Positions 1 to 9,177 are shown, numbered from the stretch's first letter. The stretch: 64,000 nucleotides of DNA from Salinimicrobium catena (GCF_900102915.1 NZ_FNGG01000001.1:1-64000); one strand, 5' to 3'. A program made the numbers and translations. Notes: generated from the letters alone by a model not told the origin.

Positions 1-276
1 CATGAACATTATTTAACCACTCCCAGTATGGGTGGAAAAGCCTGGGAAAATGCTCATGCGGAATCGTTGAATGGTATTCTCAAAAACGAATACATAGATT
101 TTAGACATATGGATCTAACATTAACCGAGGCTCAGAGAATGATAAAAAAGGTGGTTTATTTATACAACAATGAGCGGCCACATGGTTCACTAAAGAATAA
201 AAAACCACAAGAATTTGTAAACTTTGTTCAGCACTTAACTACTGAACAAAGACCAATATTAAAGATTAATTATTAA
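1..276 (+). CDS. IS3-family transposase (OrfB integrase core), C-terminal fragment cut by window edge
   Basis: The reading frame is open from base 1, so the gene starts outside the window and only the last 91 residues are visible. They carry the end of an rve-type DDE integrase core. The segment GKAWENAHAESLNGILKNEY matches the G-N-(C/W)-x-(D/E)-N-A-x-(A)-E-S-F/L block that holds the catalytic Glu in IS3-family OrfB proteins, and NNERPHGSLKNKKPQEF is the usual IS3 tail (YN..RPH..L...TP..F). It would catalyse IS transposition. The first internal ATG at 28 is not a real start. No clear terminal inverted repeat could be assigned downstream, although CCTGAA (277) and TTCAGG (297) form a short inverted pair. 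Whether the element is intact cannot be judged here. Confidence 0.88.
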   Translation, partial: HEHYLTTPSMGGKAWENAHAESLNGILKNEYIDFRHMDLTLTEAQRMIKKVVYLYNNERPHGSLKNKKPQEFVNFVQHLTTEQRPILKINY

Positions 277-343
277 CCTGAAAAAAGGCAACCATATTCA
301 GGCAAGCTCAAACATTGAACCTTGAACATTAAACCTTAAACCT

Positions 344-1465
344 TTACACTAACTCTTCCAGCAACTTGAGATAATCTTCCCGGTTGCTGACAAAATCCAG
401 TTCAGAAATATCGATGATCTTTACGTTGAGTCCAGGCTGAGACTTGATAAATGAAAGATAGCTTTGGTTGATGTTGGCCAGGTAATCGTGCTGAATGTTC
501 TGCTCATAATCCCTCCCCCTTTTCTTGATGTTCTCCAGCAACCTGTCGGTGTTCTGGTACAGGTATACGTAAAGATCCGGCTTCACCAGTTCTTTATACA
601 TGAGGTGGAAAAGCTTCTGGTACAGCAGGTATTCGTCTTCGTGCAGGGTGATCTTGGCAAAGATCAGCGACTTGAACACGTCATAATCTGAGATCACGAA
701 ATCCTTGAACAGGTCGTATTGGGCAAGGTCATCGATGAGCTGCTGGTAACGGTCGGCCAAAAATGACATTTCCAGCGAAAAAGCATATCGCGCCTGGTCT
801 TCATAGAACTTCGGAAGAAAGGGATTGTCTTTAAACCGCTCCAGGATAAGCTTCGCGTTGAAATCCTGCGACACCATGGTGGCAAAACTGGTCTTTCCCG
901 CCCCGATGTTCCCTTCCACGGCAATGTAATTATACCTGGAAAAAGTAAAGCTTGACGGCTTCTTCAGTTCCTGCGGAATTTTCGTGATTTCGGAAGTATC
1001 AGGAGTTTGATTTAACAAGTTCTTTATCTTCTCATTGCGAAGAGGATGTTTCACTTCCGCGGCGATATCGGCCAGCGGCAGCAGCACGAACTTACGGTTG
1101 AGCATTTGGGGATGCGGCACCTGCAGGTTCTCTGTATCGTGCACCTCCTCTTCCACCAGTACAATGTCAAGATCCATGCTGCGGTTGGCATAACCCTGTT
1201 CTGAACTTCTCTTTCTGCCCAGGGAAGTTTCGATCTTTAACAGCTTTTCCAGCACTTCTTCGGGTTCGAAACGGCTGTCTACGGCCACACAGGCATTTAA
1301 AAAAGCATTGCCTTCAAAACCCCAGGCAGGGGTTTCGTAAACAGGGGAGATCTTCTGCACGTCTCCAACCCTTTTTTGAATCTCATTTACAGCCTTTTGA
1401 AGAAGGTCAAAACGATTTCCCTCGTTGCTACCAAGGGCTATAAAGACTGTTTTTGGAGGATTCAA
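344..1465 (-). CDS. folK: FolK-deoxynucleoside kinase fusion protein
   Basis: This is a two-domain protein of 373 residues. Residues 5-150 are 6-hydroxymethyl-7,8-dihydropterin pyrophosphokinase, a folate synthesis enzyme. The signatures are ALGSNEGNR (10-18), the P-x-W-G-F-x-G-x-x-F-L-N substrate loop (47-57), RSMDLDIVL (95-103) and VPHPQMLNRKFVLLPL. Residues 178-373 are a deoxynucleoside kinase (dCK/dGK type) with P-loop EGNIGAGKTS (184-193). That domain would phosphorylate salvaged deoxynucleosides. The only possible start is TTG at 1465, because an in-frame TAA lies three codons upstream and no ATG precedes the FolK core. The gene stands alone on the minus strand, with the transposase remnant downstream and a divergent AsmA-like gene upstream. 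The same fusion occurs in other Flavobacteriia. Confidence 0.95.
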   Translation of the reverse strand: MNPPKTVFIALGSNEGNRFDLLQKAVNEIQKRVGDVQKISPVYETPAWGFEGNAFLNACVAVDSRFEPEEVLEKLLKIETSLGRKRSSEQGYANRSMDLDIVLVEEEVHDTENLQVPHPQMLNRKFVLLPLADIAAEVKHPLRNEKIKNLLNQTPDTSEITKIPQELKKPSSFTFSRYNYIAVEGNIGAGKTSFATMVSQDFNAKLILERFKDNPFLPKFYEDQARYAFSLEMSFLADRYQQLIDDLAQYDLFKDFVISDYDVFKSLIFAKITLHEDEYLLYQKLFHLMYKELVKPDLYVYLYQNTDRLLENIKKRGRDYEQNIQHDYLANINQSYLSFIKSQPGLNVKIIDISELDFVSNREDYLKLLEELV

Positions 1466-1653
1466 GGGTGTTTAAGAAAAATTTAGTAAGACTAAAGGCG
1501 TAAATTTCACAGCAAATTAAATAAAACAAAACCACATACTCTTAACTTTGTTAGAAAGAGTTTTAACACAAAGAGGCCTTTAACATCCCAGCTGATATTT
1601 TCACAGGAGGTTTAAACCTGTGCTTTGAAATAACTTTTTAAAATGTTCTTTTT

Positions 1654-4290
1654 ATGAAAAAATTTCTGAAAATAGCTGCGATCGCAGTGGGAGTCATCCT
1701 GTTAATACTCCTGCTCACACCCATTCTTTTTGAAAAACAGCTGAAGGACCTGGTGCAAAAGACCATCAATGAAAACCTCAATGCGCAGGTGGCTTTTGCC
1801 GATATCGATCTCAGCCTTTTCCGGAATTTTCCCGACGCCACCCTGGGCATTGAAGACTTGAGCGTGGTGAATAACGCCCCCTTTGCAGGAGACACCCTGG
1901 CCTTTAGTGAGGAAGTGGTCCTGCAAATGTCGGTCATGGAACTTTTCAGGGACAGTGGAAAACCCTTGCGAATTGATGCCCTCAAACTCAACCGCACCCT
2001 GCTCAATATAAAGGTAGACTCCCTGGGAAACAACAACTATGACATAGCCATTGAAGATACATCGGCCACAAAAACATCCGGTGGCGGGGGCTTTGAGTTC
2101 GACATGCAGCATTACGAGGTGAATGACTCCAGGGTGAGCTATTATGACAAGGGAGCCGGCATCAAACTGCTGGTGGAGGATCTCAACCATAAAGGAAACG
2201 GAGACCTTTCGGCTCAGAACTCTACCCTGAGCACTTTCTCCTCTGCCCTGGTGAGCCTGGTAGTAGATGAAGTAAAGTACCTCAATAGAAATAAAGTGCA
2301 GCTGGAGGCCGATTTCATGATGGACCTGGAAAATCAGAAATATTCCTTTCTCGAGAACGAAGCCCTTATCAATCAGCTGCCGCTCACCTTTGACGGCTAC
2401 GTGAAGGTGAACGAAGACAACAACGAGGTGGACATCACCTTCAAGACTCCCAGCTCCTCGTTCAAGAACTTCCTGGCGGTCATCCCCGAAGAATACTCCA
2501 AGAACATAGAAGAGGTGGAGACCAGCGGCGACTTTGTGGTGAATGGCTTCATCCGCGGAATAGTGGACGAGACCTACATCCCAAAGATGGAGATCAACAT
2601 TAACTCTGATAATGCCTCCTTTAAATATCCCGACCTTCCGAAGAAGGTGGAAGACATTACCATTGCCGCCGAGGTGATGAACACCACCGGCCTGGCCGAC
2701 GACACCTACGTCAACATAGACACCCTCAACTTCAGGATAGACCAGGACGCCTTCAGGGCCAATGGGAAACTGAGGAATCTTACCGGAAACATGCTGGTAG
2801 ACATGGCAGTGAAAGGCAGCATTAACCTGGCCAACCTGGAAAAAGCCTATCCGCTGGAACTGGAGCAGGACCTTAACGGGATGGTGACCGCTGACATGTC
2901 GACCAGTTTTGACATGGAGTCCATTGAAAAAGAGCAATACCAGAACGTGCAAAGCAACGGGATCGCCACCATCAGGAACTTCAGTTACAGCTCTCCGGAG
3001 ATCCCGAACGAGATCAAACTGGCCACGGCGACCATGAAGTTCAATTCGGGGAATGTGGCCCTGCAGGATTTCCTGGCCACCACCGGCAGTACCGATCTGG
3101 CCGTAAACGGGAACATCCAGAACTTCATGGGTTACATGTTCACCGACCAAAAACTGAAGGGAAATTTCACCGCCCGCTCCAAATCTTTTTCGGTGAATGA
3201 TTTCATGGTGAAGGAAAAGCCTTCCGCAGAAACAGAAAGCACCCGCACGCAAACAGCCGCGACAGCCGAAGAGGCAATAAAGATCCCTTCTTTCCTGGAT
3301 GTGCAACTGGATTTTGTGGCAGACCAGGTTTTATACGATAATCTTGTCTTGAAGAACGCCAAAGGGAAACTGGCCATTAACAATGAGACGGCGAGCCTGC
3401 AGAACGTTACCGCCAGTATCTTTAACGGCAGCATCAACCTTAACGGAAATGTCTCTACCGGCGAACCTGTTCCCACCTTTGGAATGAAGCTGGACCTCAA
3501 TTCCATTGACATCGCGCAGGCCTTCAGAGACATGGAACTGCTGCGAAACCTGGCGCCCATCGCCCAGGCCCTGCAGGGGAACCTCTCCACCAATCTCGAT
3601 CTTCGCGGAAATCTGAACGAAGACCTTACTCCTAAACTGCAGACCCTGGCAGGAAATGCCCTGGCAGAAGTGCTGGGAGCCAGGGTGAAACCGGAGCAAA
3701 CTCCCCTGCTGGCGCAACTGGATCAGAACCTGAATTTCATCGACCTCAACAACCTCAACCTGAAAGACCTCAGGACAAACCTCACCTTCAACAACGGGCA
3801 GGTAGAGGTGCAGCCGTTCGATTTCAATATCAAGGGGATCAAGGCCACCGCTTCGGGAAGCCACGGCTTTGACCAGAACATGCGCTACAACCTGGCGCTG
3901 AAGATCCCGGCCAAATACCTGGGGGATCAGTTGGGTTCCACCCTTTCAAAACTCAGCGCCACGGCACAGGATTCCATGACCGTAGCCCTGCCGGTTGACC
4001 TTACGGGCACATTCAACAACCCAAGGATCAACCTCAACATGGAGCAGGCCGTAAGCAACCTTACCCAGAAGATAATTGCCAGCCAGACAGAGAAGCTGCA
4101 GGAAAAAGGAAAAGGTATTCTAACCGATATCATCACCGGCAAAACCGGGAAAGACACTACCACGGCCGGACAAACCCAGAAGAAGGATTCGGTCAGGACC
4201 CAGGAAGAAGTGGTGAAAGAAGCCGCCAGGGATATCCTGGGAGGCATCCTGGGCGGAAAGAAAAAGAAAAAGGATACTACGAACCAGTAG
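1654..4290 (+). CDS. AsmA-like / DUF748-type envelope protein
   Basis: An 878-residue protein with an N-terminal membrane anchor (residues about 5-25: IAAIAVGVILLILLLTPILF) followed by a long, beta-rich periplasmic region. The opening after the anchor (LVQKTINENLNAQVAFADID, then LSLFRNFPDATLGIEDLSV) is typical of AsmA-family proteins of Bacteroidota. The AsmA C-terminal region follows at about residues 600-800. The tail is Lys-rich and low in complexity (GGILGGKKKKKDTT). AsmA/TamB-like proteins form long grooves that move phospholipid between membranes or assist outer-membrane assembly. That role is inferred from the family, not shown here. A TAnnTTTG element (TAACTTTG, 1543-1550) lies about 100 bases upstream, so the gene may have a long leader. 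Confidence 0.85.
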   Translation: MKKFLKIAAIAVGVILLILLLTPILFEKQLKDLVQKTINENLNAQVAFADIDLSLFRNFPDATLGIEDLSVVNNAPFAGDTLAFSEEVVLQMSVMELFRDSGKPLRIDALKLNRTLLNIKVDSLGNNNYDIAIEDTSATKTSGGGGFEFDMQHYEVNDSRVSYYDKGAGIKLLVEDLNHKGNGDLSAQNSTLSTFSSALVSLVVDEVKYLNRNKVQLEADFMMDLENQKYSFLENEALINQLPLTFDGYVKVNEDNNEVDITFKTPSSSFKNFLAVIPEEYSKNIEEVETSGDFVVNGFIRGIVDETYIPKMEININSDNASFKYPDLPKKVEDITIAAEVMNTTGLADDTYVNIDTLNFRIDQDAFRANGKLRNLTGNMLVDMAVKGSINLANLEKAYPLELEQDLNGMVTADMSTSFDMESIEKEQYQNVQSNGIATIRNFSYSSPEIPNEIKLATATMKFNSGNVALQDFLATTGSTDLAVNGNIQNFMGYMFTDQKLKGNFTARSKSFSVNDFMVKEKPSAETESTRTQTAATAEEAIKIPSFLDVQLDFVADQVLYDNLVLKNAKGKLAINNETASLQNVTASIFNGSINLNGNVSTGEPVPTFGMKLDLNSIDIAQAFRDMELLRNLAPIAQALQGNLSTNLDLRGNLNEDLTPKLQTLAGNALAEVLGARVKPEQTPLLAQLDQNLNFIDLNNLNLKDLRTNLTFNNGQVEVQPFDFNIKGIKATASGSHGFDQNMRYNLALKIPAKYLGDQLGSTLSKLSATAQDSMTVALPVDLTGTFNNPRINLNMEQAVSNLTQKIIASQTEKLQEKGKGILTDIITGKTGKDTTTAGQTQKKDSVRTQEEVVKEAARDILGGILGGKKKKKDTTNQ

Positions 4291-4293
4291 AGG

Positions 4294-5088
4294 CTACTGC
4301 ACGGTGAGGGCTACGCCGTAGCCTTCGTGTTTCCTTACATTGAAGACCGTCCCATCCTCAAAAATGAGATACTGTCCTTTTACCCCTTTCAGCACACCCT
4401 CATAAAATGGGGTTTTCTGCAGGTTTAGAGATCGGCATTTTGCAGGATAATTTAGCACGGGGAATTTGATCTCCAGCTCTTTAGAGCTGGCAAGGTAATA
4501 ATCCTTCACCTCTTCGGGCAGGTACTGCTTAAGGTCTTCCTTTATCTGCTGCAGGTCCAGGTCTTTCAGGTCATTGGTGAGCATTCTCCTCCAGTTGGTC
4601 TTATCTGAAACGTGCTCCTTCAGCGCCACTTCTGTGATCCCCGCAAGATAGCGATTGGGGACTTCTACGATCTCAATGGCCTCATGCGCACCCTGGTCTA
4701 TCCAGCGGGTTGGCACCTGACTTTTTCGGGTCACCCCCACTTTCACATTGCTCGAATTGGCCAGGTAGACGATATGCGGCTGCAGCTGGGCTTTTTGTTC
4801 ATAGTCCAGGTCACGGTCTTCCTGCCCCAGGTGCGCGGTGCTCAGCTCAGGGCGCATCACCCACTCCCCCATTTCGGGAAGGGTGCTGAAACACTGGTAG
4901 CACACTCCGTTAGTGAAGATCTTCTTTTCCTTTTCGCAATTGAGGCAGAAATAATGCAGAAAATTGATGCTGAGCTTCTTGTCTATTACCTGGTTCACGT
5001 TGAGGAAGTCCTGTTCAAAGATCATATAGTACTGCACCGTTTCCTTCAGCTCTGTCTTCATCTTGGTAAGTACTCCTTCGTAGATCAT
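4294..5088 (-). CDS. DUF2797 domain-containing protein
   Basis: A 264-residue cytoplasmic protein of the DUF2797 family. Two Cys pairs near residues 48-68 (CLNC and CYQC) look like a zinc site. They are followed by the family block YLANSSNVKVGVTRKSQVPT with a conserved WIDQGA segment, which resembles a GIY-YIG-like fold (inference from the shape of the YLA...KVGVT...RW.DQGA motif). Its molecular function is unknown. It converges with the AsmA-like gene, the two stop codons being only three bases apart, and starts with ATG at 5088, 118 bases from the divergent GH3 gene. Confidence 0.88.
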   Translation of the reverse strand: MIYEGVLTKMKTELKETVQYYMIFEQDFLNVNQVIDKKLSINFLHYFCLNCEKEKKIFTNGVCYQCFSTLPEMGEWVMRPELSTAHLGQEDRDLDYEQKAQLQPHIVYLANSSNVKVGVTRKSQVPTRWIDQGAHEAIEIVEVPNRYLAGITEVALKEHVSDKTNWRRMLTNDLKDLDLQQIKEDLKQYLPEEVKDYYLASSKELEIKFPVLNYPAKCRSLNLQKTPFYEGVLKGVKGQYLIFEDGTVFNVRKHEGYGVALTVQ

Positions 5089-5206
5089 ATATCGTCTTTA
5101 AATTTTATCGATCGCAGTTTTTGCCAGCAATCAGAATAGTTTTATTTTTAACCGGTTTCCCCTTACAGGCGCCCCGGCGTTTGAGGGCCTAAAGATAAAA
5201 AGAAAA

Positions 5207-6724
5207 ATGCCAATTCCTTTAGTTCATTCCGTGGCTTCCTGGTTCCTCAAGAAGCGTATTCACCAAATGGAATTGTTCATTAAATACCCTCATGAGGTAC
5301 AGTTCGAGCTGCTCAAGAAACTCCTCCAAAAAGCCAAAAATACAGAGGTAGGCAAGAAATACGACTTCGCCTCCATGACCAGCTATGAGGAATTCGCGGC
5401 CCGCGTCCCCCTGCAGCAATACGAGGACTTTGAGCCCGATATTGAACGCAGCCGAAGGGGCGAAATCAACATCTTTTGGCCGACTCCCATCAAATGGTTT
5501 GCCAAGAGCAGCGGCACTACAAATGCCAAGAGCAAGTTCATTCCGGTGAGCGAAGAGTCTTTGGAAAACTGCCATTATGCGGCGGGAAAGGACATGCTCT
5601 GCATGTACCTCAATAACAACCCCGATTCACAGCTTTTCAGCGGAAAGAGCCTGCGGCTGGGCGGCAGCAAGGAGATCTATAAGCAAAACGGCACCCAGTT
5701 CGGAGACCTTTCGGCCATTCTTATCGACAACATGCCTTTCTGGGCAGAATACAGCAGCACTCCCAGCAACGAGGTTTCCCTCATGAGCAATTGGGAGGTG
5801 AAAATGCCAGCCATCGTAAACGAAACCCTGGATGAAAATGTCACCAGCCTGGCCGGAGTGCCTTCCTGGATGCTGGTCTTGCTGAACAATGCTCTTGAAG
5901 CCGCCGGTAAGGAGAACCTGTTCGAAATTTGGCCTAACCTGGAAGCCTATTTCCACGGCGGGGTGAACTTCCTGCCTTATATTGACCAGTACCAAAAGAT
6001 CCTGCCGCGCGATGATTTCAGGTATTACGAGATCTACAATGCTTCGGAAGGTTTTTTTGCCATCCAGGACAGCAACGACTCCAAGGAATTATTGCTGATG
6101 CTGGACTACGGGGTGTTCTATGAGTTCATTCCGATGCATACCTTCGGAACGCCTGAAGAAAAGGTGATCCCACTGTCTGAAGTCGAAAAGGACAAGAATT
6201 ACGCGGTGCTTATCACCACCAATGCCGGACTCTGGCGCTACAAGATCGGGGATACGGTAAGATTCACTTCGCTGCATCCTTACCGCATTAAGATCACCGG
6301 CCGCACCAAGCACCACATCAACGTCTTTGGCGAGGAGCTGATCATCGAAAATGCCGAAGAGGCCCTAAAAAAAGCTTCCGAAGAAACAGGATGCGAGATC
6401 GTGGACTATACCGCGGCACCCGTTTTTATGCAGGGGAAGGAAAAAGGAGCCCATGAATGGATCATCGAATTTAAAACTCCCCCGAAAAATTTTGACCACT
6501 TCACCCACTGTTTTGATCAATACCTGCAAAGCATCAACAGTGATTATGAAGCCAAGCGCTTTAACAACATGACCCTTAATCCGCCTAAGGTACACCAGGC
6601 CCGGGAAAAGCTCTTTTACGACTGGCTTAAAAAACGGGATAAACTCGGCGGACAGCACAAGATCCCCCGCCTTAGCAATCAGCGGCACTACGTGGAAGAG
6701 TTGCTGGAAATGAATGGTGTTTAG
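5207..6724 (+). CDS. GH3 auxin-responsive-promoter-like adenylate-forming enzyme
   Basis: A 505-residue protein of the GH3 family, which adenylates a carboxylate with ATP and usually joins it to an amine. The visible motifs are the phosphate-binding loop SSGTTNAKSKFIPVS, the EIYNASEGFFAIQ block, LWRYKIGDTVRFTS, and KITGRTKHHINVFGEELI, all characteristic of the acyl-adenylate superfamily. Bacteroidota carry GH3 homologues although they make no plant-type auxin response, and the substrate here is unknown. It has no signal peptide. The gene is monocistronic: DUF2797 diverges upstream and a repeat-filled spacer separates it from the convergent hemL. Confidence 0.92.
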   Translation: MPIPLVHSVASWFLKKRIHQMELFIKYPHEVQFELLKKLLQKAKNTEVGKKYDFASMTSYEEFAARVPLQQYEDFEPDIERSRRGEINIFWPTPIKWFAKSSGTTNAKSKFIPVSEESLENCHYAAGKDMLCMYLNNNPDSQLFSGKSLRLGGSKEIYKQNGTQFGDLSAILIDNMPFWAEYSSTPSNEVSLMSNWEVKMPAIVNETLDENVTSLAGVPSWMLVLLNNALEAAGKENLFEIWPNLEAYFHGGVNFLPYIDQYQKILPRDDFRYYEIYNASEGFFAIQDSNDSKELLLMLDYGVFYEFIPMHTFGTPEEKVIPLSEVEKDKNYAVLITTNAGLWRYKIGDTVRFTSLHPYRIKITGRTKHHINVFGEELIIENAEEALKKASEETGCEIVDYTAAPVFMQGKEKGAHEWIIEFKTPPKNFDHFTHCFDQYLQSINSDYEAKRFNNMTLNPPKVHQAREKLFYDWLKKRDKLGGQHKIPRLSNQRHYVEELLEMNGV

Positions 6725-6735
6725 ACGTTAGATTT

Positions 6736-6766
6736 TAGAAGTTGGAAGTTGGAAGTTGGAAGTTAA
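6736..6766 (+). repeat. Word-like tandem repeat after the GH3 gene (GAAGTTG units)
   Basis: Directly after the GH3 stop there are several near-perfect tandem copies of GAAGTTG (TTTTAGAAGTTGGAAGTTGG and on). Similar AGAAGTTAGA-type strings occur at 23412-23455, also immediately after a gene end. It does not code for a recognisable product. Confidence 0.7.
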
Positions 6767-6826
6767 TTTATTTATCCAGGGGAAATTATTCTTCACAACG
6801 TATAATTGTTTTTATTCTTTTCCACA

Positions 6827-6920
6827 GCTCCAGAGGAGCGACATATCTATAGCTACGGAGGAGCGGCATATCTATAGAAGGTTGACCAGTTTGAAAAAGA
6901 GCTCCAGAGGAGCGACATAT
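6827..6920. repeat. Three interspersed GAGCG-CATAT repeat units
   Basis: There are three copies of a roughly 20-26 base unit. Unit A (6827-6852) begins GCTCCAGAGGAGCGACATAT, unit B (6852-6877) begins GCTACGGAGGAGCGGCATAT, and unit C (6901-6920) repeats the first 20 bases of A exactly. Units A and B both end TCTATAG. Units A and C contain a small palindrome, GCTCC-AGA-GGAGC. The 23 bases between B and C are not repetitive. The copies fill most of the GH3-hemL spacer and resemble the dispersed intergenic repeats seen in many Bacteroidota genomes. Confidence 0.8.
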
Positions 6921-6943
6921 TTCCGGTATGACAAATAACCAAA

Positions 6944-6976
6944 AAACCTAACAGGTTTCTAAAACCTGTTAGGTTT
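6944..6976. repeat. Perfect 15-bp palindromic hairpin repeat
   Basis: The left arm AAACCTAACAGGTTT (6944-6958) and right arm AAACCTGTTAGGTTT (6962-6976) pair perfectly over a three-base loop. Each arm is itself nearly palindromic (AACCT..AGGTT). No T-run follows on either strand beyond the arm, so it resembles a REP-type element more than a simple terminator, although it lies between two convergent genes (GH3 and hemL). Confidence 0.85.
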
Positions 6977-6983
6977 GACTTAT

Positions 6984-7018
6984 AACCCCTGTCAGGGTTC
7001 AAAACCCCTGACAGGGTT
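6984..7018. repeat. Second palindromic hairpin repeat (AACCCCTGTCAGGGTT type)
   Basis: The left arm AACCCCTGTCAGGGTT (6984-6999) pairs with AACCCCTGACAGGGTT (7003-7018) over a three-base loop, with one bulged C on each side. It sits 7 bases from the preceding hairpin and 11 bases from the hemL stop. Its design (arm, three-base loop, arm; each arm near-palindromic) is the same as the hairpin at 6944, but the core sequence differs. Confidence 0.8.
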
Positions 7019-7029
7019 GTCGTTATATT

Positions 7030-8316
7030 CTACAATTCCTTCGACACCTTATCGACCGCCGCGATGGTCGCGTCCAGGTCTTCGTAAGAAAGGGCATCGG
7101 TCAGGAACCAGGTTTCGAACGCGCTTGGCGCGATATAGATCCCGTTCTCGAGCAGCCCGTGGAAGAACTTTTTGAAAGTATCGTTATTCCCTTTAGCCGC
7201 CGAGGTGAAATCCACCACCGCCTCTTCAGCAAAATGCACAGAGATCATTGACCCCCTGCGGTTGATGGTGTGTGTTACGTTGTTTTTGATAAGGACTTCA
7301 GCAATACCTTTATGAAGATATTCTGTCTTTTGGGCCAGGCTGGTATAGATCTCAGGATTATCATTCAGCTCGGTGAGCATAGCCAGTCCGGCAGCCATGG
7401 CCAACGGATTCCCGCTAAGGGTACCCGCCTGGTAAACAGGGCCGGTTGGCGCCAGGTAATCCATGATCTCTGTTCGGGCAGCAAAGGCCCCGACGGGTAA
7501 TCCGCCACCAATCACTTTTCCGAAGCAAACAATATCGGCATCCACACCGGTCAGCTCCTGTGCCCCGCCTCTCGCCAGCCTGAAGCCGGTCATCACCTCA
7601 TCAAAGATCAATAAAACATCATATTCATCACATAGTTTTCTAAGGCCTTCCAAAAAACCTTCTTTTGGAGGAATACATCCCATATTCCCGGCGATAGGCT
7701 CCAGGATGATGCAGGCGATCTCCCCCTGGTTGGCTTTAAGCAGATCTTCGACGCTTTCCAGGTCATTATAGGTAGCCAGCAAAGTATCTTTCGCCGTACC
7801 CTGAGTCACCCCGGGGCTGTTGGGAGTTCCAAAGGTCACTGCCCCGCTTCCTGCCTGGATAAGGAAAGAATCACTGTGGCCATGATAACAGCCTGCAAAC
7901 TTGATGATCTTTTCCCTGTTCTTGAAGCCGCGGGCAAGGCGCACCGCACTCATGCAGGCTTCGGTTCCCGAATTCACGAATCGAATCTTGTCAATGTTCG
8001 GCACCATAGACACGGCCAGCTCGGCGATCGTGGTTTCGATCTCGGTAGGGGTTCCGAAAGAGGTTCCTTTTTTAGCCTTTTCGATCACCGCGTTCACCAC
8101 CGGGTCAAAAGCATGGCCCAGGATAAGCGGCCCCCAGGAATTGATATAGTCGATATACTTATTTCCGTCTTCGTCATACATATAGGCTCCCTTGGCTTCC
8201 TTTATGAACAAAGGTTCCCCGCCAACGGCATTAAAAGCCCTTACTGGCGAATTCACTCCTCCTGGGATCACTTCTTTCGCGGCAGCGAACAACTCGCTGC
8301 TTCTCTTATAGATCAT
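7030..8316 (-). CDS. hemL: Glutamate-1-semialdehyde 2,1-aminomutase
   Basis: A 428-residue class-III PLP aminotransferase that converts glutamate-1-semialdehyde to 5-aminolevulinate, the C5-route entry to heme. The opening [11 protein letters not shown] is a HemL hallmark. The PLP lysine lies in [16 protein letters not shown]. The cofactor region [18 protein letters not shown] and the [11 protein letters not shown] block are also present. The length is normal for the family. The gene starts at ATG 8316, 14 bases downstream of the glucosaminidase gene stop, so the two may share a transcript with the PLP deaminase gene above them. The 3' side carries the palindromic repeats. Confidence 0.97.
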   Translation of the reverse strand: MIYKRSSELFAAAKEVIPGGVNSPVRAFNAVGGEPLFIKEAKGAYMYDEDGNKYIDYINSWGPLILGHAFDPVVNAVIEKAKKGTSFGTPTEIETTIAELAVSMVPNIDKIRFVNSGTEACMSAVRLARGFKNREKIIKFAGCYHGHSDSFLIQAGSGAVTFGTPNSPGVTQGTAKDTLLATYNDLESVEDLLKANQGEIACIILEPIAGNMGCIPPKEGFLEGLRKLCDEYDVLLIFDEVMTGFRLARGGAQELTGVDADIVCFGKVIGGGLPVGAFAARTEIMDYLAPTGPVYQAGTLSGNPLAMAAGLAMLTELNDNPEIYTSLAQKTEYLHKGIAEVLIKNNVTHTINRRGSMISVHFAEEAVVDFTSAAKGNNDTFKKFFHGLLENGIYIAPSAFETWFLTDALSYEDLDATIAAVDKVSKEL

Positions 8317-8330
8317 AATGAAATTTCCTT

Positions 8331-9176
8331 TTAGGGGGTAACGTAAAGGGTTTGTCCTATCCCAATATTGTTATCCCGTAAATTATTGTATTGTTTTAAT
8401 TGCTCTACCGTGAGTCGGTAGCGTTTGGCGATGGAATACAGGGTATCTCCCTGCTTTACCACATACTGCTGCGCCGAGGGCGCTTGCTGAGCCTTTTCAT
8501 TTTTTGTCTCTTTATAAGCCACTGCCTTTTTACCCAGCACCTGTCCGTCATACTTATACAGTTCATAGCGTTCTATCAGGTTGATGAGCTTGTCGGGGTA
8601 TTTGCGGTCTGTAGCATAGCCGGCCGCCTTCAGGCCTTTTGCCCAGCCCCTGTAATCATCGGGCTTCAGCTCAAAAAGCGCTGCATATCTTTTCCTTTCG
8701 GTCAGGAATAAAGAATGGTCGCGATAGGAATATTTCGGGTGGTTGTATTTTCGGAAACACTCCTGTGGGCGGTCATCATCATGATATACTCCGCCGCCTT
8801 TCCAGCCGTGACATTTTATTCCGAAGTGATTGTTCGCCTTGCGGGTGAGCTCCCCTTCGCCGGCCCCCGATTCCAGGATCCCCTGGGCCAGGGTGATGCT
8901 GGCAGGTATCTTGTAAAGTCTCATCTCCTCCTGGGCTATGGGCGCGTAAGTATTAATGTAAGCCGAGATCTTATCTACATATTTTTTAGGCTTAGGGGCT
9001 TCGAGAATTTCCCTTTCCCCGTCAGACAACCCTGTGATTTCCTCAACCGCCATGCGGGTGCCTTCATCGATTCGTTGTTCTTTTTTCTGCTTGCTGCCGG
9101 CAACGTTCTTTTTGCTTCCGCAGGAAAAAGCAGTGAATACCAATAAGAGCAATAAGATCTTAACAGTAACTTTCAT
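8331..9176 (-). CDS. LysM-containing glucosaminidase lipoprotein
   Basis: A 281-residue lipoprotein. The N-terminus [19 protein letters not shown] has a lipobox ending in Cys-19. Residues about 75-215 form an N-acetylmuramoyl-type glucosaminidase (GH73) domain: [20 protein letters not shown] contains the catalytic Glu in ES(G/A)..., followed by [13 protein letters not shown] and the conserved FRKY block. Residues about 235-281 form one LysM motif ([20 protein letters not shown]). It would cut the peptidoglycan sugar backbone. I chose ATG at 9176 rather than a TTG at 9188, because this gives a clean signal peptide and leaves a one-base gap to the upstream stop codon. Confidence 0.93.
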   Translation of the reverse strand: MKVTVKILLLLLVFTAFSCGSKKNVAGSKQKKEQRIDEGTRMAVEEITGLSDGEREILEAPKPKKYVDKISAYINTYAPIAQEEMRLYKIPASITLAQGILESGAGEGELTRKANNHFGIKCHGWKGGGVYHDDDRPQECFRKYNHPKYSYRDHSLFLTERKRYAALFELKPDDYRGWAKGLKAAGYATDRKYPDKLINLIERYELYKYDGQVLGKKAVAYKETKNEKAQQAPSAQQYVVKQGDTLYSIAKRYRLTVEQLKQYNNLRDNNIGIGQTLYVTP

Positions 9177-9177
9177 T

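Noticed and set aside
1602-1622. CACAGG...CCTGTG inverted repeat with AGGTTTAAACCT core before the AsmA-like gene
   Set aside because: It is short, single in the window and has no T-run; it might be an operator, but nothing supports a specific role.
1702-3306. Long minus-strand frame (534 residues) opposite the AsmA-like gene
   Set aside because: It is a shadow of the high-GC third-position bias of the plus-strand gene; its sequence is Val/His/Gly-rich, has no domain and no promoter.
6827-6920. CRISPR array
   Set aside because: Only three units of uneven spacing, two directly fused, no unique spacers of constant length and no cas genes.
6756-6938. Small plus-strand frame of 60 residues in the GH3-hemL spacer
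   Set aside because: It runs across the GAGCG repeat units and translates them; no start context and no family.
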